From Halobacteriales archaeon QS_5_70_15 (GTDB taxonomy: Archaea; Halobacteriota; Halobacteria; Halobacteriales; Haloarculaceae), in assembly GCA_003022005.1 (NCBI GenBank), contig PXRQ01000043.1:33436-93011 (forward strand): DNA of 59,576 nt, read 5' to 3'. The notes below the pieces were generated by a model. The model was not told the origin of the DNA. It worked only from the letters and a program-made list of their open reading frames with translations, and made no database searches. Shown here piece by piece: positions 18,084-25,634 of the stretch. Both the position numbers and the translations under genes were made by a program. The stretch's first letter is position 1, and every line of letters begins with the position of its first letter.

Positions 18084-18245
18084 ACGAACGGAGTGAGCCC
18101 AGGGATGGTTCGGCCGCTAGGCCAAACCCGGTCGGGAAGCGAGGGACGAGCGGACCGACGATGGTCCGGCCGTTAGGCCAACCCCCGCCGGAGGAGCGCC
18201 AGCGAGTCTAACGACGGGTCGGTCGATAGACCGAGCCCCGCCGGA
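18069..18245. repeat. Degenerate tandem repeats of about 55 bp
   Basis: Three to four imperfect units follow the hairpin. Each begins with AAACCC or GAGCCC followed by a C/G-rich CCGCYGGA-like stretch, and the first three end in TAGGCC or TAGACC (unit ends near 18124, 18179 and 18232). Units 1 and 2 share TGGTTCGGCCGCTAGGCC-like ends. The units look like successive decayed copies of the sequence just downstream of the stop codon. No gene is seen here. Confidence 0.5.
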
Positions 18246-18331
18246 CGGGTGTAACGAGTCCGGGACGGTTCGGTACGGCGCGACGAGTCCGGCTCCGGGC
18301 GGGGGAGCCCCACGGACGCGGGTGCCGTTCG

Positions 18332-18412
18332 TACGGCCGTGCGCAGTCCCTCTACGGTCGATCACCGACGCTGCCGGGATAGATCGACGGTAGATCGTCG
18401 CGCACGACCGTA
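18332..18412 (-). repeat. Dispersed palindromic element, copy A (81 bp)
   Basis: The ends are TACGGCCGTGCGC and GCGCACGACCGTA. Read on the minus strand it starts directly after the TGA stop of uppS (18413-18415) with TACGGTCGTGCGC. The interior pairs with itself (CTACGGTCGATC against GATCGACGGTAG), so the whole unit can fold as one hairpin. See copies at 26921, 33031, 39250, 44162, 46072 and 58317. Confidence 0.75.
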
Positions 18413-19345
18413 TCAGTCCGCCGGCTCGTGATCGACTGCGTCCGCGGGGTCCACCTCGACCTGTTCGCGTTCGCGACGGGGGAGGTGGTCCCGGAAGCGC
18501 GAGAGGATCCGTCGGGCCTCCTCGAGTTCGACGTCGCCGAACGCGCGGACGAGCGCGGCGGCGCGTTCGGCCCGGCTGCGCCGCCAGGACTCCCGTCGGT
18601 GCTCGTAGGTGCGGATGGCCCGGAGGAAGTCGATCTGGCGGAACTCCGGCCAGTACGGCGAACAGAAGTAGACGGCCGCCTCGTTGCCGTTGGCGTGCCA
18701 GGGAAGGAAGTTCGAGGTGCGCTCGTCCCCGCCGGTCCGGATGATGAGGTCGACCGCGCGGGCGGGCCCCTCGTAGAGCCGCTCCTCGACGGCGGAGGCG
18801 TCCACTTCCGCCGGGTCGAGGTCGCCGGCCTCGACCGCCCGGGCGACGTCGCGGGCGGCCGAGAGCAGTTCCGCACGGCCGCCGTACGCGAGCGCGACGT
18901 TCAGCGTGAACCGGTCGTAGCCGCGGGTGCGCCCCTCGGCGTAGTCGACCGCCTCGCGGAGCCGGTCGGGGAGGCGTCCGACGTCGCCGATGGCGCGGAT
19001 GCGGACCTCGCGGTCGTGGACTTCCTCCCGGTCGGCGAACGTCCGGAGCTTCTCGGCGATGAGGTCGAACAGCTCCTCGCGTTCCCCCTCGGGCCGGTCG
19101 AAGTTCTCCGTCGAGAACGCGTAGAGGGTGAGCTCCTCCACTCCGAGGTCCGCACACCACTCCAGCATCGCCTCGGTCGTCTCGGCCCCGGCGCGGTGCC
19201 CCTCGGTCGGCTCGCCGCCCCGGCGTCGGGCGTACCGGCGGTTCCCGTCCTGGATGACGGCGACGTGTTCCGGCCCGTCGGAGAGTTCCCGTTCGAGGAG
19301 GCGTTCGTAGACGGGGAGCACGACCCTACGGAGCCGTCTGAGCAT
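18413..19345 (-). CDS. uppS: Cis-polyprenyl diphosphate synthase (UppS-type, catalytic)
   Basis: A 310-residue cis-prenyltransferase that elongates an allylic diphosphate with isopentenyl diphosphate, giving the polyprenol precursor of the dolichol-type glycan carrier. HVAVIQDGNRRYARRRG (residues 28-44) carries the catalytic Asp and phosphate-binding residues. ELTLYAFSTENFDRP, LNVALAYGGRAELLSAARDV and DLIIRTGGDERTSNFLPWHA follow. The C-terminus runs past the usual end (EFRQIDFLRAIRTYEHRRES and onward) and lacks the R-x-G motif that completes the active site in homodimeric enzymes. The paralogue at 17447 has that motif. It is convergent with that gene. Confidence 0.9.
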   Translation of the reverse strand: MLRRLRRVVLPVYERLLERELSDGPEHVAVIQDGNRRYARRRGGEPTEGHRAGAETTEAMLEWCADLGVEELTLYAFSTENFDRPEGEREELFDLIAEKLRTFADREEVHDREVRIRAIGDVGRLPDRLREAVDYAEGRTRGYDRFTLNVALAYGGRAELLSAARDVARAVEAGDLDPAEVDASAVEERLYEGPARAVDLIIRTGGDERTSNFLPWHANGNEAAVYFCSPYWPEFRQIDFLRAIRTYEHRRESWRRSRAERAAALVRAFGDVELEEARRILSRFRDHLPRREREQVEVDPADAVDHEPAD

Positions 19346-19620
19346 CTAACCTGGCTAACTTCGGCGACGCATATGTGCCTTGTGACCCGCTCGTGGGTCG
19401 TGCCCACGGCCACCGGGGAACCGCGTGCGACACGGCCTCGACCTGCCGGCCCCGATCCACCGGCCCGTCGACCACGCCGCTCCGGCCGGCACCTGTGGAG
19501 GGAGACCCCGTCGCGGCGGGTGCGGACGGCGGCGAACCGGCGGGGCGAGCGGTCGGGGATGGGGTGTGCGGACGTTCCGCTTCGGCCGTTGCGCTCCGCC
19601 GCCGATCCATCCGCAGGCTT
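19346..19620. other. Intergenic region between divergent uppS and csp genes
   Basis: About 300 bp including the csp promoter, with no plausible gene on either strand. The frames seen here are shadows of general GC bias and have no recognisable family features. The region must hold the promoter of uppS on one side and of the cold-shock genes on the other. Confidence 0.5.
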
Positions 19621-19628
19621 TTTATAAA
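19621..19628 (+). promoter_or_regulatory. TATA box of the cold-shock genes
   Basis: TTTATAAA, centred 27 nt before the ATG at 19652, is a near-ideal archaeal box A and implies a leaderless, strong transcript. Confidence 0.7.
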
Positions 19629-19651
19629 GACACGCCATCTAGTCACATGTA

Positions 19652-19846
19652 ATGGCGACCGGTACGGTTGACTTCTTCAACGATACGGGCGGTTACGGCT
19701 TCATCGAATCGGACGAATCCGACGAGGACGTCTTCTTCCACATGGAGGACGTCGGCGGTCCGGACTTAGAGGAGGGCCAGGAGGTCGAGTTCGAGATCAC
19801 GCAGACCGACAAGGGTCCGCGCGCGGAGAACCTCACCCGACTGTAG
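19652..19846 (+). CDS. CspA-type cold-shock protein, first of two
   Basis: A 64-residue single-domain cold-shock protein (OB fold). GTVDFFNDTGGYGFIESDES and DEDVFFHMEDV contain the RNP1 (G-Y-G-F-I) and RNP2 (V-F-F-H) nucleic-acid-binding motifs. It binds single-stranded RNA/DNA and is expected to melt mRNA structure. The second copy starts two bases after its stop codon, so both are made from one transcript driven by the TATA box at 19621. Confidence 0.92.
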   Translation: MATGTVDFFNDTGGYGFIESDESDEDVFFHMEDVGGPDLEEGQEVEFEITQTDKGPRAENLTRL

Positions 19847-19848
19847 AG

Positions 19849-20043
19849 ATGGCGACCGGAACAGTAGCCTTCTTCAACGACACGGGCGGGTACGGCTTCA
19901 TCGAGACCGAGGACGCTGACGAGGACGTCTTCTTCCACATGGAGGACGTCGGCGGCCCCGACCTGGAGGAGGGTCAGGAGGTCGAGTTCGAGATCGTCGA
20001 GGCCGAGAAGGGTCCGCGCGCGGAGAACCTCGTCCGGGTGTAG
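19849..20043 (+). CDS. CspA-type cold-shock protein, second of two
   Basis: A 64-residue tandem paralogue of the preceding protein. It differs mainly at residues 6-7, 20-23 and 49-53 (IVEAEKG in place of ITQTDKG) and keeps both RNP motifs (GYGFIETED and DEDVFFHMEDV). The duplicated genes are almost collinear in sequence, which points to a fairly recent duplication or gene conversion. It has the same predicted role in RNA binding. Confidence 0.92.
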   Translation: MATGTVAFFNDTGGYGFIETEDADEDVFFHMEDVGGPDLEEGQEVEFEIVEAEKGPRAENLVRV

Positions 20044-20187
20044 CTACCCCGGCGACCCCGTCGCGGGATCGGTTTCGCGGGACCGCCGCGCTGGCGGCGG
20101 GAGTCCGAGATCCGACCAGTCATGACGCCGTCGACGCGGTCGGGAGGACATCGGCAGGGGTAAACCGGCGGGCGACCGAGTCGCGGC

Positions 20188-20586
20188 ATGGCCGACGCGA
20201 TCGACGAGGACCTCTACCGACGGACGCTCGCGCTCCTCGAGCCCGGCGACATCGAGCTGGTCGGTGTCGTGCTCCACACGGACCTCGGGACGGACGCGGA
20301 GCCGACGCTCCACCAGGTGACCCTGGAGACGGGCGACGTGATCGCCGAGCACGCGGGGGTCGACCCGTCCGACACCTACGTCTACTCCGGCAACGACGAC
20401 CCCGACTTCGGGATGAACCAGCACCAGGGACTCGCCCTCGACGGCGACGAGTTCGTCTGGGAGTGCCAGCAGCTCCTCCGCGAGGGGACCTACGACGTGG
20501 TGTTCTACTACGAGTCGTCGGCCGACCAGGAGGGGATCGTCGGGACGCTCCGCGAGCGCGGCCACCGGGTCACGCCGGTCCCGTGA
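20188..20586 (+). CDS. DUF5778-like haloarchaeal protein
   Basis: A 132-residue acidic cytosolic protein. It starts DAIDEDLYRRTLALLEPGDI and contains DTYVYSGNDDPDFGMNQHQG and DEFVWECQQLLREGTYDVVF. I associate this with the haloarchaea-restricted DUF5778 family, of unknown function. It has no membrane segment and no catalytic motif that I recognise. The call rests on memory of related sequences. Confidence 0.6.
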   Translation: MADAIDEDLYRRTLALLEPGDIELVGVVLHTDLGTDAEPTLHQVTLETGDVIAEHAGVDPSDTYVYSGNDDPDFGMNQHQGLALDGDEFVWECQQLLREGTYDVVFYYESSADQEGIVGTLRERGHRVTPVP

Positions 20587-20743
20587 GCGCGGTCGGCGAG
20601 GGGACGCGTTTAATTTCTACCATCTGATCGTCCAGAGTTCGGAACAGTTCGTCGGGCGTGGCGATCCGTCCGATCGGGGGGGTCTGAGCCGTTCCGTCCC
20701 GACCGGGCCGGACGACCGGACCGGCGTCGCGGGCGCCGAGGCG

Positions 20744-21198
20744 GTGCTCGTCAGGAGGGGGACGACCGACCCGGTCGCCGCGCTCGGGGCGGCGTCGCGG
20801 GCGCCGGACGACGGGCCGCTACTGGTGGTAGTCGCGACGGTTCCGCGGGAGCGGCTCGAGCGTCGGCTGACGGAGACGGGGTGGGATCTCGGGGAGGTTC
20901 GCCGCGTCGACTTGACCTCGCCGGCCTCTCGATGGAACTCGTCCGCAGGTTCGATGGGCTGTCCGAGGACGGGGGCGCCGTCTACCTCGACTCGCTCGAG
21001 CCGCTCGTCTCCGTTGCGGGGGCCGAGTCGGCGTTCCGGTTCCTCGTCATCGTCGCGTCGCGGGCACGGACGGCGGGGATCCCGCTCGTCGCGAGACTCG
21101 ATCCCGACGCGGTCGACCCGGTGACCGCGGGGACGCTCGCGGAGGCGTTCGACCGGGTCGTCGAGGGGCCGAGCGACGGGACGGACCCGTCCGCGTAG
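20744..21198 (+). pseudogene. Frame-disrupted haloarchaeal sensor-like gene
   Basis: Two overlapping frames give one protein when joined. The first holds APDDGPLLVVVATVPRERLE and GWDLGEVRRVDLTS. The second continues from about 20918 with LAGLSMELVRRFDGLSEDGG, VYLDSLEPLVSVAGAESAFR and FLVIVASRARTAGIPLVARL. The layout matches small haloarchaeal RecA-like proteins of the DUF7504 kind. The first frame is open upstream without ATG to at least 20600, so the true start is unclear. A single-base change near 20905-20925 would repair it; a sequencing error is a fair alternative. Confidence 0.45.
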
Positions 21199-21265
21199 TC
21201 GGCCCCGCGGCCGCTTCCGGCCCGCGAACGCGACCCTTATGTCCGTACCGGCCCGACTCGGAGGT

Positions 21266-22327
21266 ATGAGCGAGACCGTCCGTCTCGACCGGGTCGACCG
21301 GGCCGTCGTCAACGCGTTCCAGGGAGGGTTCCCGGTCGTCGAGCGGCCGTTCGAGCCGGCCGCCGCGGCGCTGCGCGAGCGCGGGGTCGAGGTCACCGTC
21401 GAGGAACTCGTAGAGCGGGTCCGGCGGCTCGACGAGGAGGGCGTGCTCTCCCGGTTCGGGCCGCTGGTCGACGCCGAGGCCATCGGCGGGACGGCGACGC
21501 TGGTCGCGATGCACGCCCCGCCCGAGGAGTTCGACGAGGTCGCCGACCTGGTGAACGCCCACCGCGAGGTGGCGCACAACTACCAGCGCGAGCATCCCCA
21601 CCTCAACATGTGGTTCGTTCTCAGCGTCGCCGACGAGAGCGAGGTCGACCGCGTGCTCGCCGAGATCGAGGCGGAGACGGGCCAGCCGACGTACGACATG
21701 CCGAAACGGCGGGAGTTCCGCGTCGAGGCGAAGTTCCTCCTCGACGGTCCCGTGGCGGACGGCGCCGTCGACCTCTCGGGGCGGGGTCCCGAGGTGGAGC
21801 CGACCGACGCCGGGGCGCTCACGCCCGAGGAGCGGGACCTCGTCCTCGCCGTCCAGGACGGGCTCCCGATCACCGCGACGCCCTATCGCGACGTTGCCGA
21901 GGAACTCGGCACCGACGTCGACTGGGTGCTTCGGACGCTGAAGCGGTTCGTCGCGGAGGGGAAGATCCGGCGAGTGGGTGTGGTGCCGAACCACTACGCG
22001 CTGGGCTACACCGAGAACGGGATGACGGTCTGGAACGTCCCCGACGAACTCGTCGGGGAGGTCGGCCCCGCGGTGGCGTCGCTGGACTTCGTCACGCACT
22101 GCTACGAGCGCCCGCGTCACGAGGGGGTCTGGCCGTACAACTTCTTCGCGATGACCCACGGCCGGGGCGAGGCGGAGAGCGAGTCGCGCATCGGGGAGGT
22201 TCGGGAGACGATGGAGGAGTTCTGGGACGTCGGCGAGGAGGACTGGGACACGCTGTTCTCGACCCGGATCCTGAAGAAGACGGGGATCCGGCTCGACGAG
22301 CGTGCCGAGGCGAACACCGAGGAGTGA
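21266..22327 (+). CDS. Siroheme decarboxylase, AhbA-AhbB fusion
   Basis: A 353-residue protein made of two Lrp/AsnC-like halves, each a winged helix plus ferredoxin-like domain. It converts siroheme to 12,18-didecarboxysiroheme in the alternative heme pathway. The first half has VAHNYQREHPHLNMWF (residues about 100-115). The second has VTHCYERPRHEGVWPYNFFA (about 280-300), the motif characteristic of AhbB. In many organisms AhbA and AhbB are separate subunits; here they are one chain. The ATG at 21266 follows GGAGGT. The next two genes make the siroheme precursor. Confidence 0.85.
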   Translation: MSETVRLDRVDRAVVNAFQGGFPVVERPFEPAAAALRERGVEVTVEELVERVRRLDEEGVLSRFGPLVDAEAIGGTATLVAMHAPPEEFDEVADLVNAHREVAHNYQREHPHLNMWFVLSVADESEVDRVLAEIEAETGQPTYDMPKRREFRVEAKFLLDGPVADGAVDLSGRGPEVEPTDAGALTPEERDLVLAVQDGLPITATPYRDVAEELGTDVDWVLRTLKRFVAEGKIRRVGVVPNHYALGYTENGMTVWNVPDELVGEVGPAVASLDFVTHCYERPRHEGVWPYNFFAMTHGRGEAESESRIGEVRETMEEFWDVGEEDWDTLFSTRILKKTGIRLDERAEANTEE

Positions 22328-22550
22328 TGAGCGGTTCGAGACGCTGCCGGGGGCCGGAACGGAGGGAGAGCCCCCGGCGTGATGTGAGGCGAGAGCGGTA
22401 CGGGAGCTCTCGGGATCCACACTCGCGCGGCGCCGCTCGCCCACGGGCGGGCTCGCAGCGCGCGCCGACGACTCCGCATCGATCGTCGGCCATCCCGAAA
22501 CACCCCCGCTTCCCGTCGAACACGGTTATCCCGGGCCGAGAGGAACCGCG

Positions 22551-23225
22551 ATGATCCCCCTGCTCCACGACTTCACGGGCGAGGTCGTCCTCGTGTTCGG
22601 GGGCGGACCGGTGGGTGCGCGGAAGGCTCGGCGGTTCGGCCGGGAGGCCCGCGTGATCGTCCTCAGCCGGGCGTTCGCCGACCGCGAGTTCCGACCCGAC
22701 GAGCGCCGCGATCCCGGGGCGGGTGTCGAACTGGTTCGTGCGGCGCCCGCGCCCGAGGAAGTCGGACTGTGGTTCGATCGCGCGAAGCCGGCGCTCGCCG
22801 TGGCGGCCACGGACGACGGGTCGGTGAACGCGGCCGTCGCCCGCGAAGCGGGGGCACGGTGCGTCCTCGTCAACCGTGCCGACCGGTCGGGCGAGCGCGA
22901 CACCGGGAGCGTCGTCGTCCCGGCGACGGTCCGGGAGGATCCCGTCGTCGCCGCGGTCGCCACGGGCGGGTCGGCCCCGGCGCTCTCGCGGTACCTCCGC
23001 GAGCGGATCGGCGAGGAGTTCAAGGGGGCGGACGAGATGGCGTCGCTCGTGTCCGAGGTACGCGAGGGACTGAAGCGCCGGGGGGTCCCGCCGGAGGACC
23101 GCCGGGCGACGGTCCGGGCGGTCGTCGAGGATTCACGCGTATGGAAGCATTTAGGTTCGGACGCGGACAAGGCCCGACGAGCGGCTGACGGCATCGTGGC
23201 CGACGCGCTGGGTGACTCGACATGA
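22551..23225 (+). CDS. Precorrin-2 dehydrogenase / sirohydrochlorin ferrochelatase
   Basis: A 224-residue enzyme of the CysG N-terminal/Met8p type. It oxidises precorrin-2 with NAD and may insert iron to form siroheme. VVLVFGGGPVGARKARRFGR (residues 12-31) is the NAD-binding loop. ALAVAATDDGSVNAAVAREA and LVNRADRSGERDTGSVVVPA follow, and AVATGGSAPALSRYLRERIG is the dimerisation/ferrochelatase part. Its stop overlaps the hemA start (ATGA), showing a tight heme operon. A TTATC box near 22525 may be its promoter. Confidence 0.88.
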   Translation: MIPLLHDFTGEVVLVFGGGPVGARKARRFGREARVIVLSRAFADREFRPDERRDPGAGVELVRAAPAPEEVGLWFDRAKPALAVAATDDGSVNAAVAREAGARCVLVNRADRSGERDTGSVVVPATVREDPVVAAVATGGSAPALSRYLRERIGEEFKGADEMASLVSEVREGLKRRGVPPEDRRATVRAVVEDSRVWKHLGSDADKARRAADGIVADALGDST

Positions 23226-24694
23226 CGACTCCGACCGGACTGCTCGCAGGTGTCAGCGTCTCCCACCAGCGAGCGGGCATAGAGGAGATCGACCGCGCCT
23301 CCCGGGAGTCACAGGCGGAAGCCGTCCGGTCGCTGCTCGAGCGCGAGGGGGTCCGCGAGGCGTTCGTCATCCAGACGTGCAACCGCGCGGAGGCGTACGT
23401 CGTCGCCGAGGACGCGGCGGCGGGGCGCGAGGCGCTCGCCCCCTACGCCGGCGAGGTGCCCGAGGAGGCGGTGCTGGAACTGGACCACGGGGAGAGCCTC
23501 CGGCACCTCCTGCGCGTGGCGGCGGGCCTGGAGTCGCTCGTCGTCGGCGAGGACCAGATCCTCGGCCAGGTCAGTTCGGCCTTCGAGGACGCCCGCGAGG
23601 CGGGGGGTATCGGTCCGATCCTCGAGGACGCGGTGGTGAAGGCGCTCCGCGTCGGCGAGCGCGCGCGAACCGAGACGGCGATCAACGAGGGCGTCACGTC
23701 GCTCGGGTCGGCCGCAGTGGCGCTGGCTCGGGAGATGCTCGAAACCGATCTCGGCGACGCGACGGCGCTGGTCGTCGGTACCGGTGAGATGGGGACGCTC
23801 GCGGCCCGCGCGCTGGAGGGGACCGTCGAGCGCATCCTCCTCGCCAACCGGACGGCCGAGACCGCCGAGCACCTCGCCGGCACCCTCGAGACGGACACCG
23901 GGGTGCTCGGTCTCGGCGCGCTGGCCGGCGCGGCCGGGGCGGTCGACCTCGTCGTCACCGCGACGGGGAGTGAGACGCCGGTGCTCGACGCATCGGCGCT
24001 CGAGGACGCCGGGGACACCCTCGTCGTCGACCTCGCCAAGCCCCGGGACGTCCCGCCTGCGGCCGGGGAACTCGCGGGCGTGACCCTCCGGGACCTCGAC
24101 GCGCTCGAGTCGGTCATCGAGGAGACCCGGAGCCGGCGCCGGGCGGCCGCCGAGGCGGTCGAGGCCATCGTCGAGGAGGAGCTCGACCGGCTCCGCACCC
24201 AGTACAAGCGCAAGCGAGCCGACGACGTCATCGCCGCGATGTACGAGGGCGCCGAGGAGCTCAAATCCCGAGAGCTCGACACCGCCATCGCCCGACTGGA
24301 GGCCGCCGAGGGCGAGTTCTCGGCCGAGGAGCGCGAGGTCGTCGAGTCGCTGGCCGACGCCCTGGTCGGCCAGCTGCTCGCGCCGCCGACCCGGAGCCTC
24401 CGTGACGCCGCCCAGAACGACGACTGGGCGACCATCAACACCGCCCTCCGGCTGTTCGGCCCCGGGCTCCGGCCCGGCCCGGACCAGGTCGCGCGGTTCC
24501 TCGACGGGGTCGAGGAGGGAGACCCCGAAGGGGCGGGCGAGGCCGACGGGACCGACGACGGGTACCCCGGGGCCGAGGCGGGCGCCGAACCGGACCTGCC
24601 CGTCGACCTGCCCGCCGAATTCTCCCCGGAGGACATCCCGGCCGACCTCCGGGAGCGGATGCCGGCCTCGGTGCTGGAGCGACTCGAGGAGTAG
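23222..24694 (+). CDS. hemA: Glutamyl-tRNA reductase
   Basis: A 490-residue enzyme that reduces glutamyl-tRNA(Glu) with NADPH to glutamate-1-semialdehyde, the first committed step of tetrapyrrole synthesis. Catalytic Cys53 lies in FVIQTCNRAEAYVV. AAGLESLVVGEDQILGQV is the family signature. VVGTGEMGTLAARAL is the NADPH-binding loop (around residues 182-196). A coiled dimerisation domain follows. The last 75 residues are an acidic Gly/Pro-rich extension, a halophile trait. It is co-translated with the upstream gene. Confidence 0.94.
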   Translation: MTTPTGLLAGVSVSHQRAGIEEIDRASRESQAEAVRSLLEREGVREAFVIQTCNRAEAYVVAEDAAAGREALAPYAGEVPEEAVLELDHGESLRHLLRVAAGLESLVVGEDQILGQVSSAFEDAREAGGIGPILEDAVVKALRVGERARTETAINEGVTSLGSAAVALAREMLETDLGDATALVVGTGEMGTLAARALEGTVERILLANRTAETAEHLAGTLETDTGVLGLGALAGAAGAVDLVVTATGSETPVLDASALEDAGDTLVVDLAKPRDVPPAAGELAGVTLRDLDALESVIEETRSRRRAAAEAVEAIVEEELDRLRTQYKRKRADDVIAAMYEGAEELKSRELDTAIARLEAAEGEFSAEEREVVESLADALVGQLLAPPTRSLRDAAQNDDWATINTALRLFGPGLRPGPDQVARFLDGVEEGDPEGAGEADGTDDGYPGAEAGAEPDLPVDLPAEFSPEDIPADLRERMPASVLERLEE

Positions 24695-24786
24695 CACCGC
24701 ACCGACCGGGTGCCCCGCCCACAGGGACGACGGCTCCGGCGACCGACGAGGACAGGCTTTTGACTCCCCGACGCGGAGTATTGTGC

Positions 24787-25239
24787 GTGAGCCTCAATAT
24801 AGACCCCACGGCGCTGGACGCGGAGGACATCGGCGAGAAGCGGGCGACCCTCCACATGGACCACGAGGAGGCAATCGAGCACGTCCGCGGGGCGTTCACC
24901 GACGCGGGCTTCGGCGTCGCCACGGAGTTCTCGCCCTCGGAACTGCTGAACGAGAAGGTCGACGCGGGCCGGGACCCCTACTACGTGCTCGGGGCGTGCA
25001 ACCCGAACATGGCGGACCGCGCGCTCGACGCGAGCGACATGAGGATCGGGGGGCTGTTCCCCTGCAACGTCGTGATCTGGGAGGATGAACCCGGCGTGCA
25101 GACGGTCTACCACGTCTCGATCATGAGGATCGCCCGGCTGGTCGGGATGGCGCCCGACGACGGGACGATGGCCGATATCGTCGCCGACACCGGCGAACTG
25201 GTCGAGGAGGCGTGGTCGAACCTCGAAACCGCGGACTGA
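24787..25239 (+). CDS. DUF302 domain protein
   Basis: A 150-residue single DUF302 domain. LHMDHEEAIEHVRGAFTDAG, GFGVATEFSPSELLNEKVD, YYVLGACNPNMADRALD and GGLFPCNVVIWEDEPG match the domain, including its C-N-P and F-P-C-N motifs. DUF302 proteins are small homodimeric alpha/beta proteins of unknown role, often linked to sulfur or redox genes. GTG 24787 is chosen over longer frames because it is the first start after a T-rich box 27 nt upstream and opens the conserved part. Confidence 0.85.
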   Translation: MSLNIDPTALDAEDIGEKRATLHMDHEEAIEHVRGAFTDAGFGVATEFSPSELLNEKVDAGRDPYYVLGACNPNMADRALDASDMRIGGLFPCNVVIWEDEPGVQTVYHVSIMRIARLVGMAPDDGTMADIVADTGELVEEAWSNLETAD

Positions 25240-25275
25240 CCGGTTCGACGGCGAGGGGCGACACGCGGCTCCCGG

Positions 25276-25506
25276 CTACCCCTCGAGTTCGGACACCCGC
25301 TCGTTCGGGTTCTCGACCCGCGCCTCGAGCGCGCCCACCTTCCGCTCGGTCCGCTCCAGTCGCTCCGCGACGTCACCGCCGCTGCGCATCCGGAGTAGCA
25401 AGAACCCGATGCCGCCGAGGACCCCGACCAGCACGGCGACGAGGATGACGAGGTTCGGGGCGATCAGGACGAGTTCCGGCCCGCCGGGGACCTGCAAGGG
25501 GAGCAC
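25276..25506 (-). CDS. Small membrane protein with coiled-coil tail
   Basis: A 76-residue protein. LQVPGGPELVLIAPNLVILV and VLVGVLGGIGFLLLRM form one long membrane segment. A charged helix (DVAERLERTERKVGALEARV) of likely coiled-coil character follows. The GGPEL start recalls TatA-like proteins, but no amphipathic TatA helix or conserved FG pair is seen. It starts at GTG 25506. The function is unknown. Confidence 0.5.
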   Translation of the reverse strand: MLPLQVPGGPELVLIAPNLVILVAVLVGVLGGIGFLLLRMRSGGDVAERLERTERKVGALEARVENPNERVSELEG

Positions 25507-25609
25507 GCTCCGGGGTCGACGCGGGGACCACTACACGCCACCGGGACGGACCGTAACCCCCCCGGGACGGTCGATTGTCGTTCGTCTCCCGGCCCTCCCG
25601 GACCGTTTA

Positions 25610-25634
25610 ACACGTCCATCCGAGAGGGACGTGT
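25610..25634 (+). promoter_or_regulatory. Inverted repeat between TATA box and start of the agmatinase-family gene
   Basis: ACACGTCC (25610-25617) and GGACGTGT (25627-25634) form a perfect 8-bp inverted repeat with a 9-bp spacer, ending at the base before the ATG (25635). GTTTAA just upstream (25605-25610) is a likely TATA box. The site could bind a dimeric repressor at the transcription start. Confidence 0.45.

Noticed and set aside
18332..18412. Palindromic elements as simple transcription terminators
   Set aside because: They lack T-tracts, share sequence well beyond a stem, and one lies inside a gene, so a plain terminator does not explain them.
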